DNA from: Saprospiraceae bacterium
GTDB lineage: Bacteria; Bacteroidota; Bacteroidia; Chitinophagales; Saprospiraceae
Direction of reading: 5' to 3'
Length of the DNA: 35,558 nt
Assembly: GCA_020628475.1 (NCBI GenBank)
Contig: JAHDFB010000028.1
Location: forward strand, 1 to 35,558
The position numbers were made by a program, and so were the translations under genes. Positions 27,101 to 34,480 of the stretch are shown piece by piece; the first letter of the stretch is position 1; each line of letters opens with the position of its first letter. Under the pieces are notes generated by a model. That model saw nothing but the letters and a program-made list of their open reading frames with translations, did not search any database and was not told the origin of the DNA.

Positions 27101-27284
27101 AAACTTGCGGACTTGGAGGTCCCCCTCCATTCGGATCCATTGGAACAATTAAAGTAGACTCTCCTTCACAAACAGAAATATTCTCCACAATAGGAGGATC
27201 TAACTGTGCATCAGCGGTTTGTAGACCTATAAGGAGTAATAGAAAAGTCGCGATTACGACTTTCAATAGATTGAGTATATTCAT
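21123..27284 (-). CDS. Giant lamin-tail-like/HYR surface protein with dockerin-like segment and T9SS sorting domain
   Basis: The 2053-residue protein has a signal peptide (about 1-26, ending TADAQ). Regions in order are a beta-sandwich domain with acidic, Ca-binding-like loops (about 60-260), Ig/PKD-like units (about 270-480), a lamin-tail-like domain (about 488-655, with GDDAIELF and the DGSGQSWDYLDGWAYR stretch), a chain of Cys-containing HYR-like modules (about 670-1640), a dockerin-like segment (about 1715-1790, IQKHILG and DVNHSESITGADI), a cohesin-like domain (about 1850-1965) and a T9SS sorting domain (about 1975-2053, YPNPFVDA, ending KKVILIE). It is likely a surface adhesin or matrix protein exported by T9SS. 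The C-terminal half matches the neighbouring giant module by module, so the pair arose by duplication. No enzyme domain is seen. Confidence 0.87.
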   Translation of the reverse strand: MNILNLLKVVIATFLLLLIGLQTADAQLDPPIVENISVCEGESTLIVPMDPNGGGPPSPQVLGTEDFDSATGIGYTASIMFNDGVNDHFNLTDGTDIANTSGQYSFQDGTNMFWAAEDTDDNGGDGNDEQSIVFNAVNIAGFQDIQFCFDLAAGNTNPLGSNSYDASDYVTVQYAIDAAANQDGLCFNYFDNGDDFNEPLHHDLDCNGDGSDGPQIITTASQFCFTIPNMETLNANQVTFSILVYMDSAGEEIAFDDIEVTGTPIQNGTISFNYYDEDPAANQAAVPVATGANYDPMTTPATSPEMYWITTIDSLNESEATAITVEVFEAPLAEAGEDMMFCTSDPINLAATALPDGQSGQWTGGAGTFGNDTLAMTTYTPGDADLNDCVILTWTVTAPGCEPASDEVSLYIVEEAASAEFSYMMDTICPGDGVLLPMHDTGVDGFYQIASGDEDSLSLNSATGAIDIAASGMGTFDISNTVSSCGNLMITGVIDGPLSGGVPKAIELYAVSTVGNLSDYSLGSANNGGGTDGEEFMFPAGGIAQGTFIYVASDSIAFETFFGFKPDFVTPAALINGDDAIELFCSGKVIDLFGEIDIDGSGQSWDYLDGWAYRMDDATINTGQFVDTLWTYSGINALDGTANNASAAVPFPVGSFTTSYTGICENEVFTQTLTIGDFEAPVVICPSDMTISLDPGDCGTFAALPDPMAMDNCTDSLEFVYVSGPVNGDFLDKENSPYTVVYEATEDNGNVITCSYMITVEEYNDPTSTMACNGAINVSLDESCEALIGADALLEGGAYGCYEDYGVEASYNGQSVGTTVQNEYGTGYSVILDNSILNTPIYISIVDLETGNSCWGTVVIEDKLAPVIDSCTNLVLNCGDDISPIEPSVTENCSTVFFEMEEDIELGSCQDTFSSQITRIWVAIDAEGNASEPCTQVITVLKDSFDDLVFPLNYDGLTGNFDPLACDGAGVTFAVGENGLPSATSIGILPGTGEPSLGFGCSETISYYTDDVIPTCGIGYKVLRHWTVVDWCTGEVAEETQVIKVSDLQAPSFIGPEDITIAATPHCHGEYQLPLIPAIDNCGEASVYFTSEEGEIDNGYFRVDIVELNKAYQLSAVAVDDCGNEAAETFTVTFVDLTPPVVIAESSLTVTLSLDGTAKLYAESFDDGSYDGCSDIGFSVLRTFSTCPGQDYFPPAGDDNFQFNEVVHFCCADVGETQMVTFRVCDDADESETFGTTGDNCNIVMVEVEVQNKTAPIITCPPFMTVNCVDINGLDLTNNALMDELFGAASVQNACDGNLVQNALFNESCGAGIVIRTFIASNAAGVSTCSQAIAITQNFENTLTCDRISFTDLNNNVYDWCDVNDNNNDNDDDLPAIQIDCNDGFSIPSLDLNIEGLCTEVGESISVDTFNFAGGACKKYLLHYEVIDQCVFDENYVDPITGELDPYNSDNGYYEFFLEIDAFDNEGPDFNPEDKNFTADDCTSASISFTENATDACTDPAYIAYQYRVDLNNDDTIDFPTSGWADGSTISSNTAGLSSFPVGEHKIYWIVSDGCGNNETASQIITIDVNDKEPTPYCKTGLKASLSAMGMVMVSAADLDAGSFDNCTSQEDLIFSFSPDVTDTERTYTCDDLGFQFIQIYVTDLDGNQDFCNTSFLVQDNGDFCGSTIVVGEISSDNDYKNENATVRLDDIESQYNEVLTDEAGMYSMPISGASNAATLQVTDNNDILHGVTTFDIISIQKHILGLSVLESNSQLIAADVNHSESITGADIIEIRKVILGHKDYFTNNKSWVVYPATTDIEALVNPYDYPTEIILSETDNYDWKSIKVGDVNLSHTELMESNADTRSKFLLEFEVERTAEGQEISFFGDLSDLAGFELNLGADVVESYNEIISEAITIDPSDIGSQEQFKVIWYDLESSEMGDNHLFTLIVNSDFDVNSIIANTSSEAYIGRAAHTEVRTIVFRELLSAQGSEVLIYPNPFVDALNIDLSGFENSKSIISIFDVQGKLVYEMETEQFDLIKILSTNLNGAGVYYVQIENEDITMNKKVILIE

Positions 27285-27467
27285 TAGATCAAAGTTTTGG
27301 CTTAAAAGCTATTGTTTCTAGCACATAAATATGCTATTTTTTCTTCATTTCATAATTTTTTCAATAAATAACTCTTATATTTTACAGTCGCTTACACATC
27401 TATTCTTTTCTTATATGTTAATTCCCAATTCTTTTAATTATATATGATCATAACAATAAATTTACGT

Positions 27468-27475
27468 TATATTTG
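27468..27475 (+). promoter_or_regulatory. Possible -7 element (TATATTTG) for the Omp28-like gene
   Basis: TATATTTG matches TAnnTTTG and would start transcription about 50 nt before the ATG at 27531. No clear TTG is found about 20 nt upstream. The 246-bp gap between the divergent giant gene and this gene is very AT-rich; I could not find a comparable element for the minus strand. Confidence 0.4.
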
Positions 27476-27530
27476 GATCACAATATTTAATTCTAACTTT
27501 TAAGAAATCAATTACTTTAAAAATTAAATT

Positions 27531-29531
27531 ATGATCAAAAATTTACTATTAATTTTTATCTGTTTTGCAGTATTCACTGGCCTTCAAGCTCAAAATTACT
27601 CGGATGATTTTGAGGGATATAGTGTCGGTGATTACATCGGAAATGCTTCAGAGGCGTTTACCACATGGAGCGGTAATACTGGAGGTGCTGAAGATGCTCA
27701 AGTTACAGATACAAAAGCAAAAAGTGGAAACCACTCTATTTATTTTTATGGTACCACACAAGGACCACAAGACGTTGTATTAGAGTTTGGAGATAAGTAC
27801 ACTACAGGTACTTTCAACCTAAAGTTTAGCATTTGGATGGATGAAGGATCAGAGGCTTACTGGAACATCCAGCAAGAAGCAACGATCGGACAAGTATGGG
27901 CCAGTAATACATGGTTAAGAGATAATGGTGTTGCAACTTTTGATGGTGACGGAAGCTCAGTTACCGTTGAAACTCCTTTTAACAAAGGAGAATGGAATGA
28001 TGTTGAATATGAAATCGACTTAGATAATAACGAATGGGTTATCAAAATGAATGGTGTATGTGTAGGAACCTTATTAGCACCTGCAGCCGTTGCATCTTTA
28101 GACTTATTCCCCTTAACAACTACTGGAACTTCAGAGTTTTGGATTGATGATGTTTCTTTTGATTATTCTGAAACTCCTGCTGATAAAAATAAAGATGTTG
28201 CACTTTCTGAGACACAAGTTTCAGGTGTAGCATTTGCTAACGAACCAGCAACCGTTCAATCTTTGCTTACGAACACTGGAACCGAGACTGTAAATAATGT
28301 TACTTTGGAAGGTTCAGTAAACGGTAGCGCTAAAGAAGTTGAATTAACTGATCTTGCTCTAGAAGCTGGAAATTCAGTGGTTGTTGAATTTGAAGATTTA
28401 TTTGTTCCCGAACAAGGAATGAACATTGTTGAAGTGATTGTTACTAACGTTGATGGTTTATCTGCTGATGATCGTCCTTGTAATGATGCTGCTGTCTACC
28501 CAGCGATAGGTGTAGTACCAACACCAGACAAACGTGTTGTAGCTGAAGAGGGAACTGGAACTTGGTGTCCTTGGTGTCCAAGAGGAGCTGTATTCTTAGA
28601 CAGAATGGAGGAAAAATATGGTGATCGTTTCATCGGAATCGCTGTTCACAACGGTGATGTAATGACGGTTGATGAGTATGACTCTTACATGAGTTTCAGT
28701 GGATATCCAAATGTGCGAATTGAAAGAACAGGTGGAGATATCGATCCTTCTGTGATGGAAACGCCAATCGTTGAAGCATTACAAGATCCAATCAACGAAA
28801 CGTTCAAAATTTCAGCAACCTATGATGAAGATTTGAAAGAAGTTGTTGCGACAGTAACAGTAAATGCGCTGAACAATATTTCTTCTTCAAGAGAGATCAT
28901 GTTGGTCATTACAGAGGATGATGTTACAGGAACAACCGGAGCTTATGCTCAAGCAAATGCTTACGCTGGTGGTAACAATGGTGCAATGGGTGGATATGAA
29001 GATCTTCCAAATCCAGTTCCTGCATCTCAAATGGTATACGAACACGTAGCGAGAGCTATTTTACCGGCTCCAGGTGGAATGGATCTAGGTGAGCCAATAG
29101 CAGCAGGAGAATCTGCTACATTTACTTTTGGAACGGAACTAGGGCCAGATGTTAATCCTGATAATGTGTATTTGGTAGCTATGATTACGGCACCTTTCCC
29201 AGCAGGAAAAATTGACAATGCATATGACATCAAATTATCAGATGCGCTTCTTCTAAATAATCAAGAATTGCCAGAAGTAGCAGATGTTCAGGTATATCCA
29301 AATCCGGCTGATAATATTACTTACCTTAGAACAACCTTTGAGCAATCCAGTGAAGTAAGTATGGAAATCTACAACCTTACTGGGCAAATGATTAAAGCTC
29401 AGAATTTTGGAAACCTTCAAGGTGACCAAGTATTTACTATTTATACGCAAGATTTTGCAAATGGTATCTACAACGTTGTTTTAACCATTGATGGACAACG
29501 CGTAAATCAAAAAGTAATTGTTTCTCATTAA
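27531..29531 (+). CDS. Omp28-like secreted protein with CPWC motif and T9SS sorting domain
   Basis: The 666-residue protein has a signal peptide (about 1-20, ending LQAQ), a concanavalin/LamG-like beta domain (about 22-213), a CARDB-like Ig region (about 218-320), an Omp28-type region (about 335-570) and a T9SS sorting domain (about 585-666, VYPNPADN to NQKVIVSH). The Omp28-type region starts with EEGTGTWCPWCPRGA, where C346-P-W-C349 is a thioredoxin-like CxxC in the spot where Omp28 proteins of Bacteroidota have their cysteines. A thiol-disulfide or redox role at the cell surface is possible, but Omp28 proteins have no proven activity. It is divergent from the giant gene and followed by a strong terminator. 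Confidence 0.85.
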   Translation: MIKNLLLIFICFAVFTGLQAQNYSDDFEGYSVGDYIGNASEAFTTWSGNTGGAEDAQVTDTKAKSGNHSIYFYGTTQGPQDVVLEFGDKYTTGTFNLKFSIWMDEGSEAYWNIQQEATIGQVWASNTWLRDNGVATFDGDGSSVTVETPFNKGEWNDVEYEIDLDNNEWVIKMNGVCVGTLLAPAAVASLDLFPLTTTGTSEFWIDDVSFDYSETPADKNKDVALSETQVSGVAFANEPATVQSLLTNTGTETVNNVTLEGSVNGSAKEVELTDLALEAGNSVVVEFEDLFVPEQGMNIVEVIVTNVDGLSADDRPCNDAAVYPAIGVVPTPDKRVVAEEGTGTWCPWCPRGAVFLDRMEEKYGDRFIGIAVHNGDVMTVDEYDSYMSFSGYPNVRIERTGGDIDPSVMETPIVEALQDPINETFKISATYDEDLKEVVATVTVNALNNISSSREIMLVITEDDVTGTTGAYAQANAYAGGNNGAMGGYEDLPNPVPASQMVYEHVARAILPAPGGMDLGEPIAAGESATFTFGTELGPDVNPDNVYLVAMITAPFPAGKIDNAYDIKLSDALLLNNQELPEVADVQVYPNPADNITYLRTTFEQSSEVSMEIYNLTGQMIKAQNFGNLQGDQVFTIYTQDFANGIYNVVLTIDGQRVNQKVIVSH

Positions 29532-29551
29532 TATTGATAAATAATACCAAT

Positions 29552-29587
29552 AAAAAGGCCTGAGTGTTTGCACTCGGGCTTTTTTTT
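29552..29587 (+). terminator. Strong Rho-independent terminator after the Omp28-like gene
   Basis: A GC-rich stem (29557-29566 with 29571-29580, with G-T wobbles) has a TTTG loop, an upstream A run and a T run from 29580 to 29587. It starts about 20 bp after the stop codon. It is the clearest terminator of the window. Confidence 0.9.
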
Positions 29588-29639
29588 GTTGGCCAGGGAT
29601 TAGTTACCAAATGGCAACGATCAGGAACAAAGTGCCTCC

Positions 29640-29647
29640 TAATTTTG
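29640..29647 (+). promoter_or_regulatory. Possible -7 element (TAATTTTG) for the SRPBCC gene
   Basis: TAATTTTG matches TAnnTTTG and would start transcription near 29654, about 23 nt before the ATG at 29677. This supports that ATG over the earlier in-frame one at 29611. No clear TTG element lies upstream at the usual distance. Confidence 0.4.
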
Positions 29648-29676
29648 TCAAATCATTGATTCATCAACATATATTC

Positions 29677-30231
29677 ATGCGTATTATTTTTCTCATTATG
29701 ATTTTAAGTGTAAACAATTCCAATCTTCATGCTCAAAGCAAACATTCCACTCAAGTAATTGTGACTTGTGATATTGAAACCAGTGTTGACAAGTCCTTCA
29801 ATTACATTGTCCCTGTGGATTTGGCTCATATTTTTAAAGGGTATAAAAACCTCCCTGCTGTCTCTTCTACCAGTAATGAGGATACTTGGGATACACCCGG
29901 AATGGAAAGAACTGTTTATTTCGAAGATGGTCATACGGCAAAAGAGTATTTACTCCGTGTGGATCCAAATTCCAGTTTTAGCTACAAAATTGATAGTTTT
30001 ACATCATCTTTAAAATGGCTTGCTTCGAGCATAGAGGGTACATGGATTTTTACAGAGCCAGAAAGTGGCAAAACGAACATCGTCTGGAGCTATACCATCA
30101 TTCCAAAAAATGAGCTAGCAAAAGTGATTATTCAGTTATTTGTAAAGAAAAATGTTCGAGGATTACTGAACCAAGCGCTTCAAATATTAAAGGAAGATCT
30201 GGAAATTCAGACAGTTTCAAGTAACGTATAA
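29677..30231 (+). CDS. Secreted SRPBCC (START-like) family protein
   Basis: From the ATG at 29677 the protein has 184 residues and begins with a proper signal peptide (MRIIFLIMILSVNN, ending LHAQ). An in-frame ATG at 29611 would bury this signal behind 22 extra residues and lies upstream of the likely promoter, so I reject it. The mature part follows the SRPBCC/polyketide-cyclase pattern: an opening strand (VIVTCDIETSVDKSFNYI), a central GMERTVYFEDG, and the WTFxxx-like GTWIFTEPESGKTNIVW pair, then a long C-terminal helix. Such proteins bind a small hydrophobic ligand. Its stop codon overlaps the start of the Crp-type gene by one base. Confidence 0.75.
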   Translation: MRIIFLIMILSVNNSNLHAQSKHSTQVIVTCDIETSVDKSFNYIVPVDLAHIFKGYKNLPAVSSTSNEDTWDTPGMERTVYFEDGHTAKEYLLRVDPNSSFSYKIDSFTSSLKWLASSIEGTWIFTEPESGKTNIVWSYTIIPKNELAKVIIQLFVKKNVRGLLNQALQILKEDLEIQTVSSNV

Positions 30232-30803
30232 TGCAGCAATTTGTCGATTACATATTACAATTTCAAAGTCTCAATGAGCAGCAAGTTGATCTCATCAAGA
30301 GTAATCTTCGCGTTCAACAATTAGAGAAAGGCGCCTACTTTTCAGAGGCTGGAAAAATTGCTCGTCAAATAGCTTTTGTCAAAAAGAGGATTTTAAGAGT
30401 TTGTTATTACAACAAAGAAGGGGAAGAAATCACACGCTATTTCATCGATGAAAACAATTTCGCCGTTGACTTAAACAGTTTCAATGCCGGCATTCCTTCC
30501 TCCGAATATATTCAAGCAATCATGCCAACCGAACTTTACATTTTGGGTATTGAACAATTAAAAATGTTGTCGAATATCATCGTGGATTGGGATCAAACTG
30601 TCTATAAAATAACCAACAAAGCCCTGCTTGATAAGGTGAATAGAATAAGTCCCATGATGTCAGAAAATGCAAAAACACGTTATCTCACATTCTTCGAGCG
30701 CTTTCCCAACCTAGCCAACCGAATCCCCCTGAATTATCTGGCATCATATATCGGAGTAACCAAGCATTCGTTGAGCCGAATTCGAAGAGAACTGAGTCTT
30801 TAA
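30231..30803 (+). CDS. Crp/Fnr family transcriptional regulator
   Basis: This 190-residue cytosolic protein has an N-terminal cyclic-nucleotide-binding-like beta barrel (about 20-110, with KGAYFSEAGKIARQIAFV and a NKEGEEITRYF segment) and a C-terminal winged helix with LNYLASYIGVTKHSLSRIRREL as the DNA-binding helix pair. No Cys cluster for an FeS centre and no complete cAMP-binding RxS motif are seen, so the signal is unknown, as for most Bacteroidota members of this family. The gene starts at the last base of the SRPBCC stop codon (TAATG), so the two are translationally coupled; it may control its partner. Confidence 0.88.
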   Translation: MQQFVDYILQFQSLNEQQVDLIKSNLRVQQLEKGAYFSEAGKIARQIAFVKKRILRVCYYNKEGEEITRYFIDENNFAVDLNSFNAGIPSSEYIQAIMPTELYILGIEQLKMLSNIIVDWDQTVYKITNKALLDKVNRISPMMSENAKTRYLTFFERFPNLANRIPLNYLASYIGVTKHSLSRIRRELSL

Positions 30804-30840
30804 ATCAATATCAGCATCCATCATCACAAAAAGAAATGCA

Positions 30841-31296
30841 TTGGTCCATTTAGAAACTATTCATCCAGAAATTCGTATCAGTCCATCGGCCTCCACTCCG
30901 TATGTGCTATGTAATGAACTGCAGCTTTATCTTCTATTTCACATACACGATGAGTCGATTAGCAAAGCTGTTCATACGGCCGTCCACAATGTAGGCATTG
31001 ATCGATCTGTCTACTTTCGATTCAAAAGCTTTGTCAAGTATCAACAAGGCTTATGGAACAATGCGGATATGCTGTCGCATCCTTATGCAGATTTTGGTTT
31101 AGAATCATTTAAGATCTACGAAGTTAAACAGTCCGATTGGTTCAATGCCGAAGAGGCCCCATATCAATCCTGTAAACACCTCCTATTTACATTCTCGGAT
31201 TCCTATTTCGAAATCATTAGTTCTAACTACGAAATAGAGCATAATACCGAGGCGACCATTAAAGAAACCTTGGCCAGTATAACACAAAAATTATAA
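30841..31296 (+). CDS. Unknown conserved-looking protein, probable TTG start
   Basis: I do not know a named family for this 151-residue protein. It has no signal peptide or membrane helix, so it is likely cytosolic. The C-terminal part (KHLLFTFSDSYFEIIS) recalls a small family of uncharacterised Bacteroidota proteins with a KHxxxTFxDxxFE pattern. No ATG fits: the frame is open further upstream, the nearby ATG at 30836 is in another frame and stops at once, and TTG at 30841 is the first usual start codon. The true start could be another rare codon slightly upstream. It lies 37 bp after the Crp gene and may be in the same transcript. Confidence 0.65.
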   Translation: MVHLETIHPEIRISPSASTPYVLCNELQLYLLFHIHDESISKAVHTAVHNVGIDRSVYFRFKSFVKYQQGLWNNADMLSHPYADFGLESFKIYEVKQSDWFNAEEAPYQSCKHLLFTFSDSYFEIISSNYEIEHNTEATIKETLASITQKL

Positions 31297-31306
31297 GCCT
31301 TTACAT

Positions 31307-31663
31307 CTACTTACTTGCAAAATAAGTTTGCACAGAAGTACTGAAAGAAAGTGCCATCGAAATAAGCGCCACTAAAATGCCTATATAGGCTTTAGCCGGT
31401 AATGCGATCAAAATATTGATGACAAATAGAATGCGCACCATTAGCATTTTTTTATTCAAAATACTGTAGACCAATAATGCAAAGCTGAGGATATAAGCTA
31501 TTCCAGTATAGAGCATATAATTAGGATCTAAACCATTAATAGAAATATCCTTGGTAGTAAATACAAGATAAAACACAAATGGAAGTATCATCATCAAAGC
31601 ATTCAAGATGAAAATTACTCTTAATAAAATCGGCTTTTTAACCAGCGTAGTTGAACCTGTCAT
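31307..31663 (-). CDS. Small four-helix membrane protein of unknown function
   Basis: The 118-residue protein has four hydrophobic segments (about 14-34, 49-68, 72-90 and 93-112) joined by short loops, with positive residues at the N terminus. It should lie in the inner membrane. I recognise no family motif and no catalytic residues. It is convergent with the preceding gene, with only 10 bp between the stop codons and no terminator hairpin seen between them. Confidence 0.7.
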   Translation of the reverse strand: MTGSTTLVKKPILLRVIFILNALMMILPFVFYLVFTTKDISINGLDPNYMLYTGIAYILSFALLVYSILNKKMLMVRILFVINILIALPAKAYIGILVALISMALSFSTSVQTYFASK

Positions 31664-32021
31664 TGTAATAAAATTTTAAATAATTTTCGCTGCCCTCTTC
31701 TTCCAGACAGCAAGAACAAAATTCATAACATGAAGTACAGATTCGTGGGAAAATTAGCTCAGATCCTAGTAATATACGTTCAAGATTATGATTCTATTCT
31801 ACTAATCCAGCTGCCTTCGCATATGCAGATTTAATATTAAACCATGAACACTGAAAATGATCTATTAAATCTATGATCAATCTGTCTGTGAAAAATTTAT
31901 ATATCCAATTCTAGACATATTTTTGACTATTTTTGATTTGAATACTGTGACAAGACAACATCGTAACACCTATGAATTCATCAGATCAATGATACTCTAT
32001 TAATTACAAACATCGATCAAC
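31664..32021. other. AT-rich intergenic region with two tandem -7-like motifs
   Basis: This 358-bp gap lies between divergent genes. Two copies of TATTTTTG (31918-31925 and 31928-31935), both fitting TAnnTTTG, are 10 bp apart and point at the FG-GAP gene, about 85-95 nt before its start. No matching TTG was found at the usual spacing. I see no ORF, RNA gene or strong hairpin in the rest. Confidence 0.35.
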
Positions 32022-34259
32022 GTGAACAAAACAAATAAAATACAACTATTTATATTAGTATTCACTTTAATTATTGCTTCCTGCAAAGTAGATAAATCCT
32101 CTGATAATCCAATATATCAGGTGAATACCAATCAAGAAATGGCGAATGAGTTAAAAACCTTCGCACTAGATACTACGAATATTAATGTCTGGCATTTAAA
32201 CCGCCTCAGAGCTAAAGCTATAGACAATCAATTAAAATTAATAACTGATCCAAGTAAGATTATATCATTACATTTCAAATCGGCTATTGAGTGGTTAAAT
32301 GCTGGAGAATTTGTGCTGGCAATTAATCGATTAAATGCCATTTTAACCATCCTTGAATCAAAAAAAATAGATTTGCCGCCAGATGCCAATTATAAAATTA
32401 AAGAATTATTGGCCATCGCCTACTTTCGTAAAGCTGAAATAGATAATTGTATTCAGAATCATAATGAATATACATGCTTATTTCCGATAGATAAACAAGG
32501 ACAACACGTCATCAGAGATGATGCAGAAAATGCTAAAAGTATATTGAAAGAATTAATTTCAAGTCCTCATTCAAAATTTCAAACTATTTGGCTATATAAC
32601 GTAGTACATATGGCGCTCGGTGAATATCCCGATAAAGTGGAAAAACAATTTCTTTTAGATGAATCCTTGTTTAAATCTGACATTGATTTTCCTAAATTCC
32701 GTGAAATAGGAATGTCACTTGGTATTGGGGTGAATGACATTTCAGGGAGCGTTGTATTAGAAGATTTTAACAACGATGGTTATCTAGATTTGATGGTAAG
32801 CTCATATGGTCTTGATGATCAATTGCAATATTTTGAAAATGATAAAAAAGGATCATTTAAAAATCTGACGAAAGAAGCTGGACTAAATGGATTGTGGGGC
32901 GGTCTTAATATGATTCAAGCGGATTACGATAATGATGGATGGACGGATGTACTAGTGTTAAGGGGGGCATGGTTAGGTAAAAATGGCAAACATCCAAATT
33001 CCTTATTAAGAAATAATGGAAACGGAACATTTACCGATGTTACTAAAAAAAGTGGATTATATTGCCATCTTCCAACTCAAACAGCTAGCTGGGCTGATTT
33101 TAATAACGATGGTTGGATTGATTTATTTATAGGTAATGAACATACTAATGATAATCCTGCGCCAAGTCAGCTATTTCAAAATAATGGCAATGGCACTTTT
33201 ACAGAAGTTGCAGAGGAAAAAGGTCTAGCTATCGAAGGTTTTATTAAAGGATGTGTTTGGGGGGATTATAATAATGATGGTTCTCCAGATTTATACATTT
33301 CAATGATAAACCAAAGCAATATACTATTTCAAAATGGTGGTCGAACATCTAATTATGCGTTTTTTGATGTATCAGAAAAATCAAATACTTCAGAACCCCA
33401 ATTTAGTTTTCCATGTTGGTTTTTTGACTACAATCAAGATGGATGGGAAGATATTTTCGTCAGTGGATTTGACTTTTCGCAGTTTGAAACTGCTGCTGGA
33501 GAAGTATATAAGGATTATATGAAATTGGAACCAGATGCAGAATTGCCCAGACTTTATAAAAACAATCAAGATGGTACATTTTCTGAAGTGAGTAAGCAAA
33601 TGAATGTTGATCAAGTGCTTTTCACCATGGGTTGTAATTTTGGCGATTTAAACAATGACGGATTTCCTGACTTTTATGCAGCAACGGGCACGCCCGATTT
33701 CAGAGCTTTAATTCCTAATAAAATGTTCTTAAATGGATCTGGAGAAACATTCTACGATGTTACCACAAATGGTGGATTTGGGCATTTACAAAAAGGCCAT
33801 GGTGTCGCTTTTGGAGATATTGACAATGATGGAGACCAAGATGTTTATGCTGTGCTAGGGGGATCATATGATGGTGACAATTTTATGAATGCCTTATTTC
33901 AAAATCCCGGTACTATTAATCATTGGATTAAATTAAAATTGATCGGTCATTCAAGTAATAAAGCAGCCATTGGAGCTCGGGTAAAAATATTTGCCAGAAA
34001 TTCAAATGGAAAGCAAAGGATATTTTATAACCGTGTTAATTCCGGAGGTAGTTTCGGTGCCAATCCTCTACTAATTGAACAAGGTTTGAAAGACTTTAAT
34101 CAAATTACTCGAGTTGAAATAATTTGGCCAAATGAAAACGAACCACAAATTTTTAAAGATTTAACGGCCAATCAGTATTATATCATTAACCAGAATAATC
34201 AAGAAAGTCAGTTATTAGATGTTAATACAATAGACTTAAACGAGCACCACCACCATTAA
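32022..34259 (+). CDS. FG-GAP/VCBS repeat and ASPIC/UnbV lipoprotein
   Basis: The 745-residue protein has a lipoprotein signal with lipobox IIASC (C21), so it is probably an outer-membrane lipoprotein. Residues about 40-220 are helical and TPR-like. From about 245 to 615 there are at least seven FG-GAP/VCBS units with Ca-binding DxNxDGxxD loops, for example DFNNDGYLDLMV, DYDNDGWTDVLV and DIDNDGDQDVYAV. The last part (about 634-725) is an ASPIC/UnbV domain with the VNSGGSFGANPLLIEQGL and VEIIWPNE marks. The fold is a beta propeller used in binding or adhesion. Start is GTG at 32022, directly before the lipoprotein signal. The codon use is more AT-rich than most neighbours. The C terminus ends in four histidines. 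Confidence 0.87.
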   Translation: MNKTNKIQLFILVFTLIIASCKVDKSSDNPIYQVNTNQEMANELKTFALDTTNINVWHLNRLRAKAIDNQLKLITDPSKIISLHFKSAIEWLNAGEFVLAINRLNAILTILESKKIDLPPDANYKIKELLAIAYFRKAEIDNCIQNHNEYTCLFPIDKQGQHVIRDDAENAKSILKELISSPHSKFQTIWLYNVVHMALGEYPDKVEKQFLLDESLFKSDIDFPKFREIGMSLGIGVNDISGSVVLEDFNNDGYLDLMVSSYGLDDQLQYFENDKKGSFKNLTKEAGLNGLWGGLNMIQADYDNDGWTDVLVLRGAWLGKNGKHPNSLLRNNGNGTFTDVTKKSGLYCHLPTQTASWADFNNDGWIDLFIGNEHTNDNPAPSQLFQNNGNGTFTEVAEEKGLAIEGFIKGCVWGDYNNDGSPDLYISMINQSNILFQNGGRTSNYAFFDVSEKSNTSEPQFSFPCWFFDYNQDGWEDIFVSGFDFSQFETAAGEVYKDYMKLEPDAELPRLYKNNQDGTFSEVSKQMNVDQVLFTMGCNFGDLNNDGFPDFYAATGTPDFRALIPNKMFLNGSGETFYDVTTNGGFGHLQKGHGVAFGDIDNDGDQDVYAVLGGSYDGDNFMNALFQNPGTINHWIKLKLIGHSSNKAAIGARVKIFARNSNGKQRIFYNRVNSGGSFGANPLLIEQGLKDFNQITRVEIIWPNENEPQIFKDLTANQYYIINQNNQESQLLDVNTIDLNEHHHH

Positions 34260-34480
34260 TATAGTTTAAATCGAGCACGCTGTACCACTTCTGACAATTA
34301 CCATGTTTAGGGATTTCCATGAATAAACTTCCATTCAATTGAATTTTATAAACCATAGAATATTACCCACCTATCATTTTTTTAACAGGACTTACTCTTG
34401 AAAGAAGTTTCTTAAATCACCTAAAACGAGTTTGTGTTAGGGCTATTTTTTTAGGAGATCAGGAAGTAATTAATAAAAAT
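34260..34480. other. AT-rich intergenic stretch without recognised gene
   Basis: These 221 bp after the FG-GAP gene hold no ORF with protein-like features and no terminator that I can see. The only structure near its end is a small hairpin, GTAATT and AATTAC (34466-34483), with a 6-nt loop, which overlaps the start of the -7-like motif of the RNA candidate. Confidence 0.5.

Noticed and set aside
29611-29676. Earlier ATG for the SRPBCC gene
   Set aside because: It would place 22 residues before a good signal peptide and lies upstream of the probable -7 element.
34240-34256. The HHHH C terminus of the FG-GAP lipoprotein as a sign of an engineered tag
   Set aside because: It is only four histidines within natural flanking sequence, with no linker or vector sequence around it.
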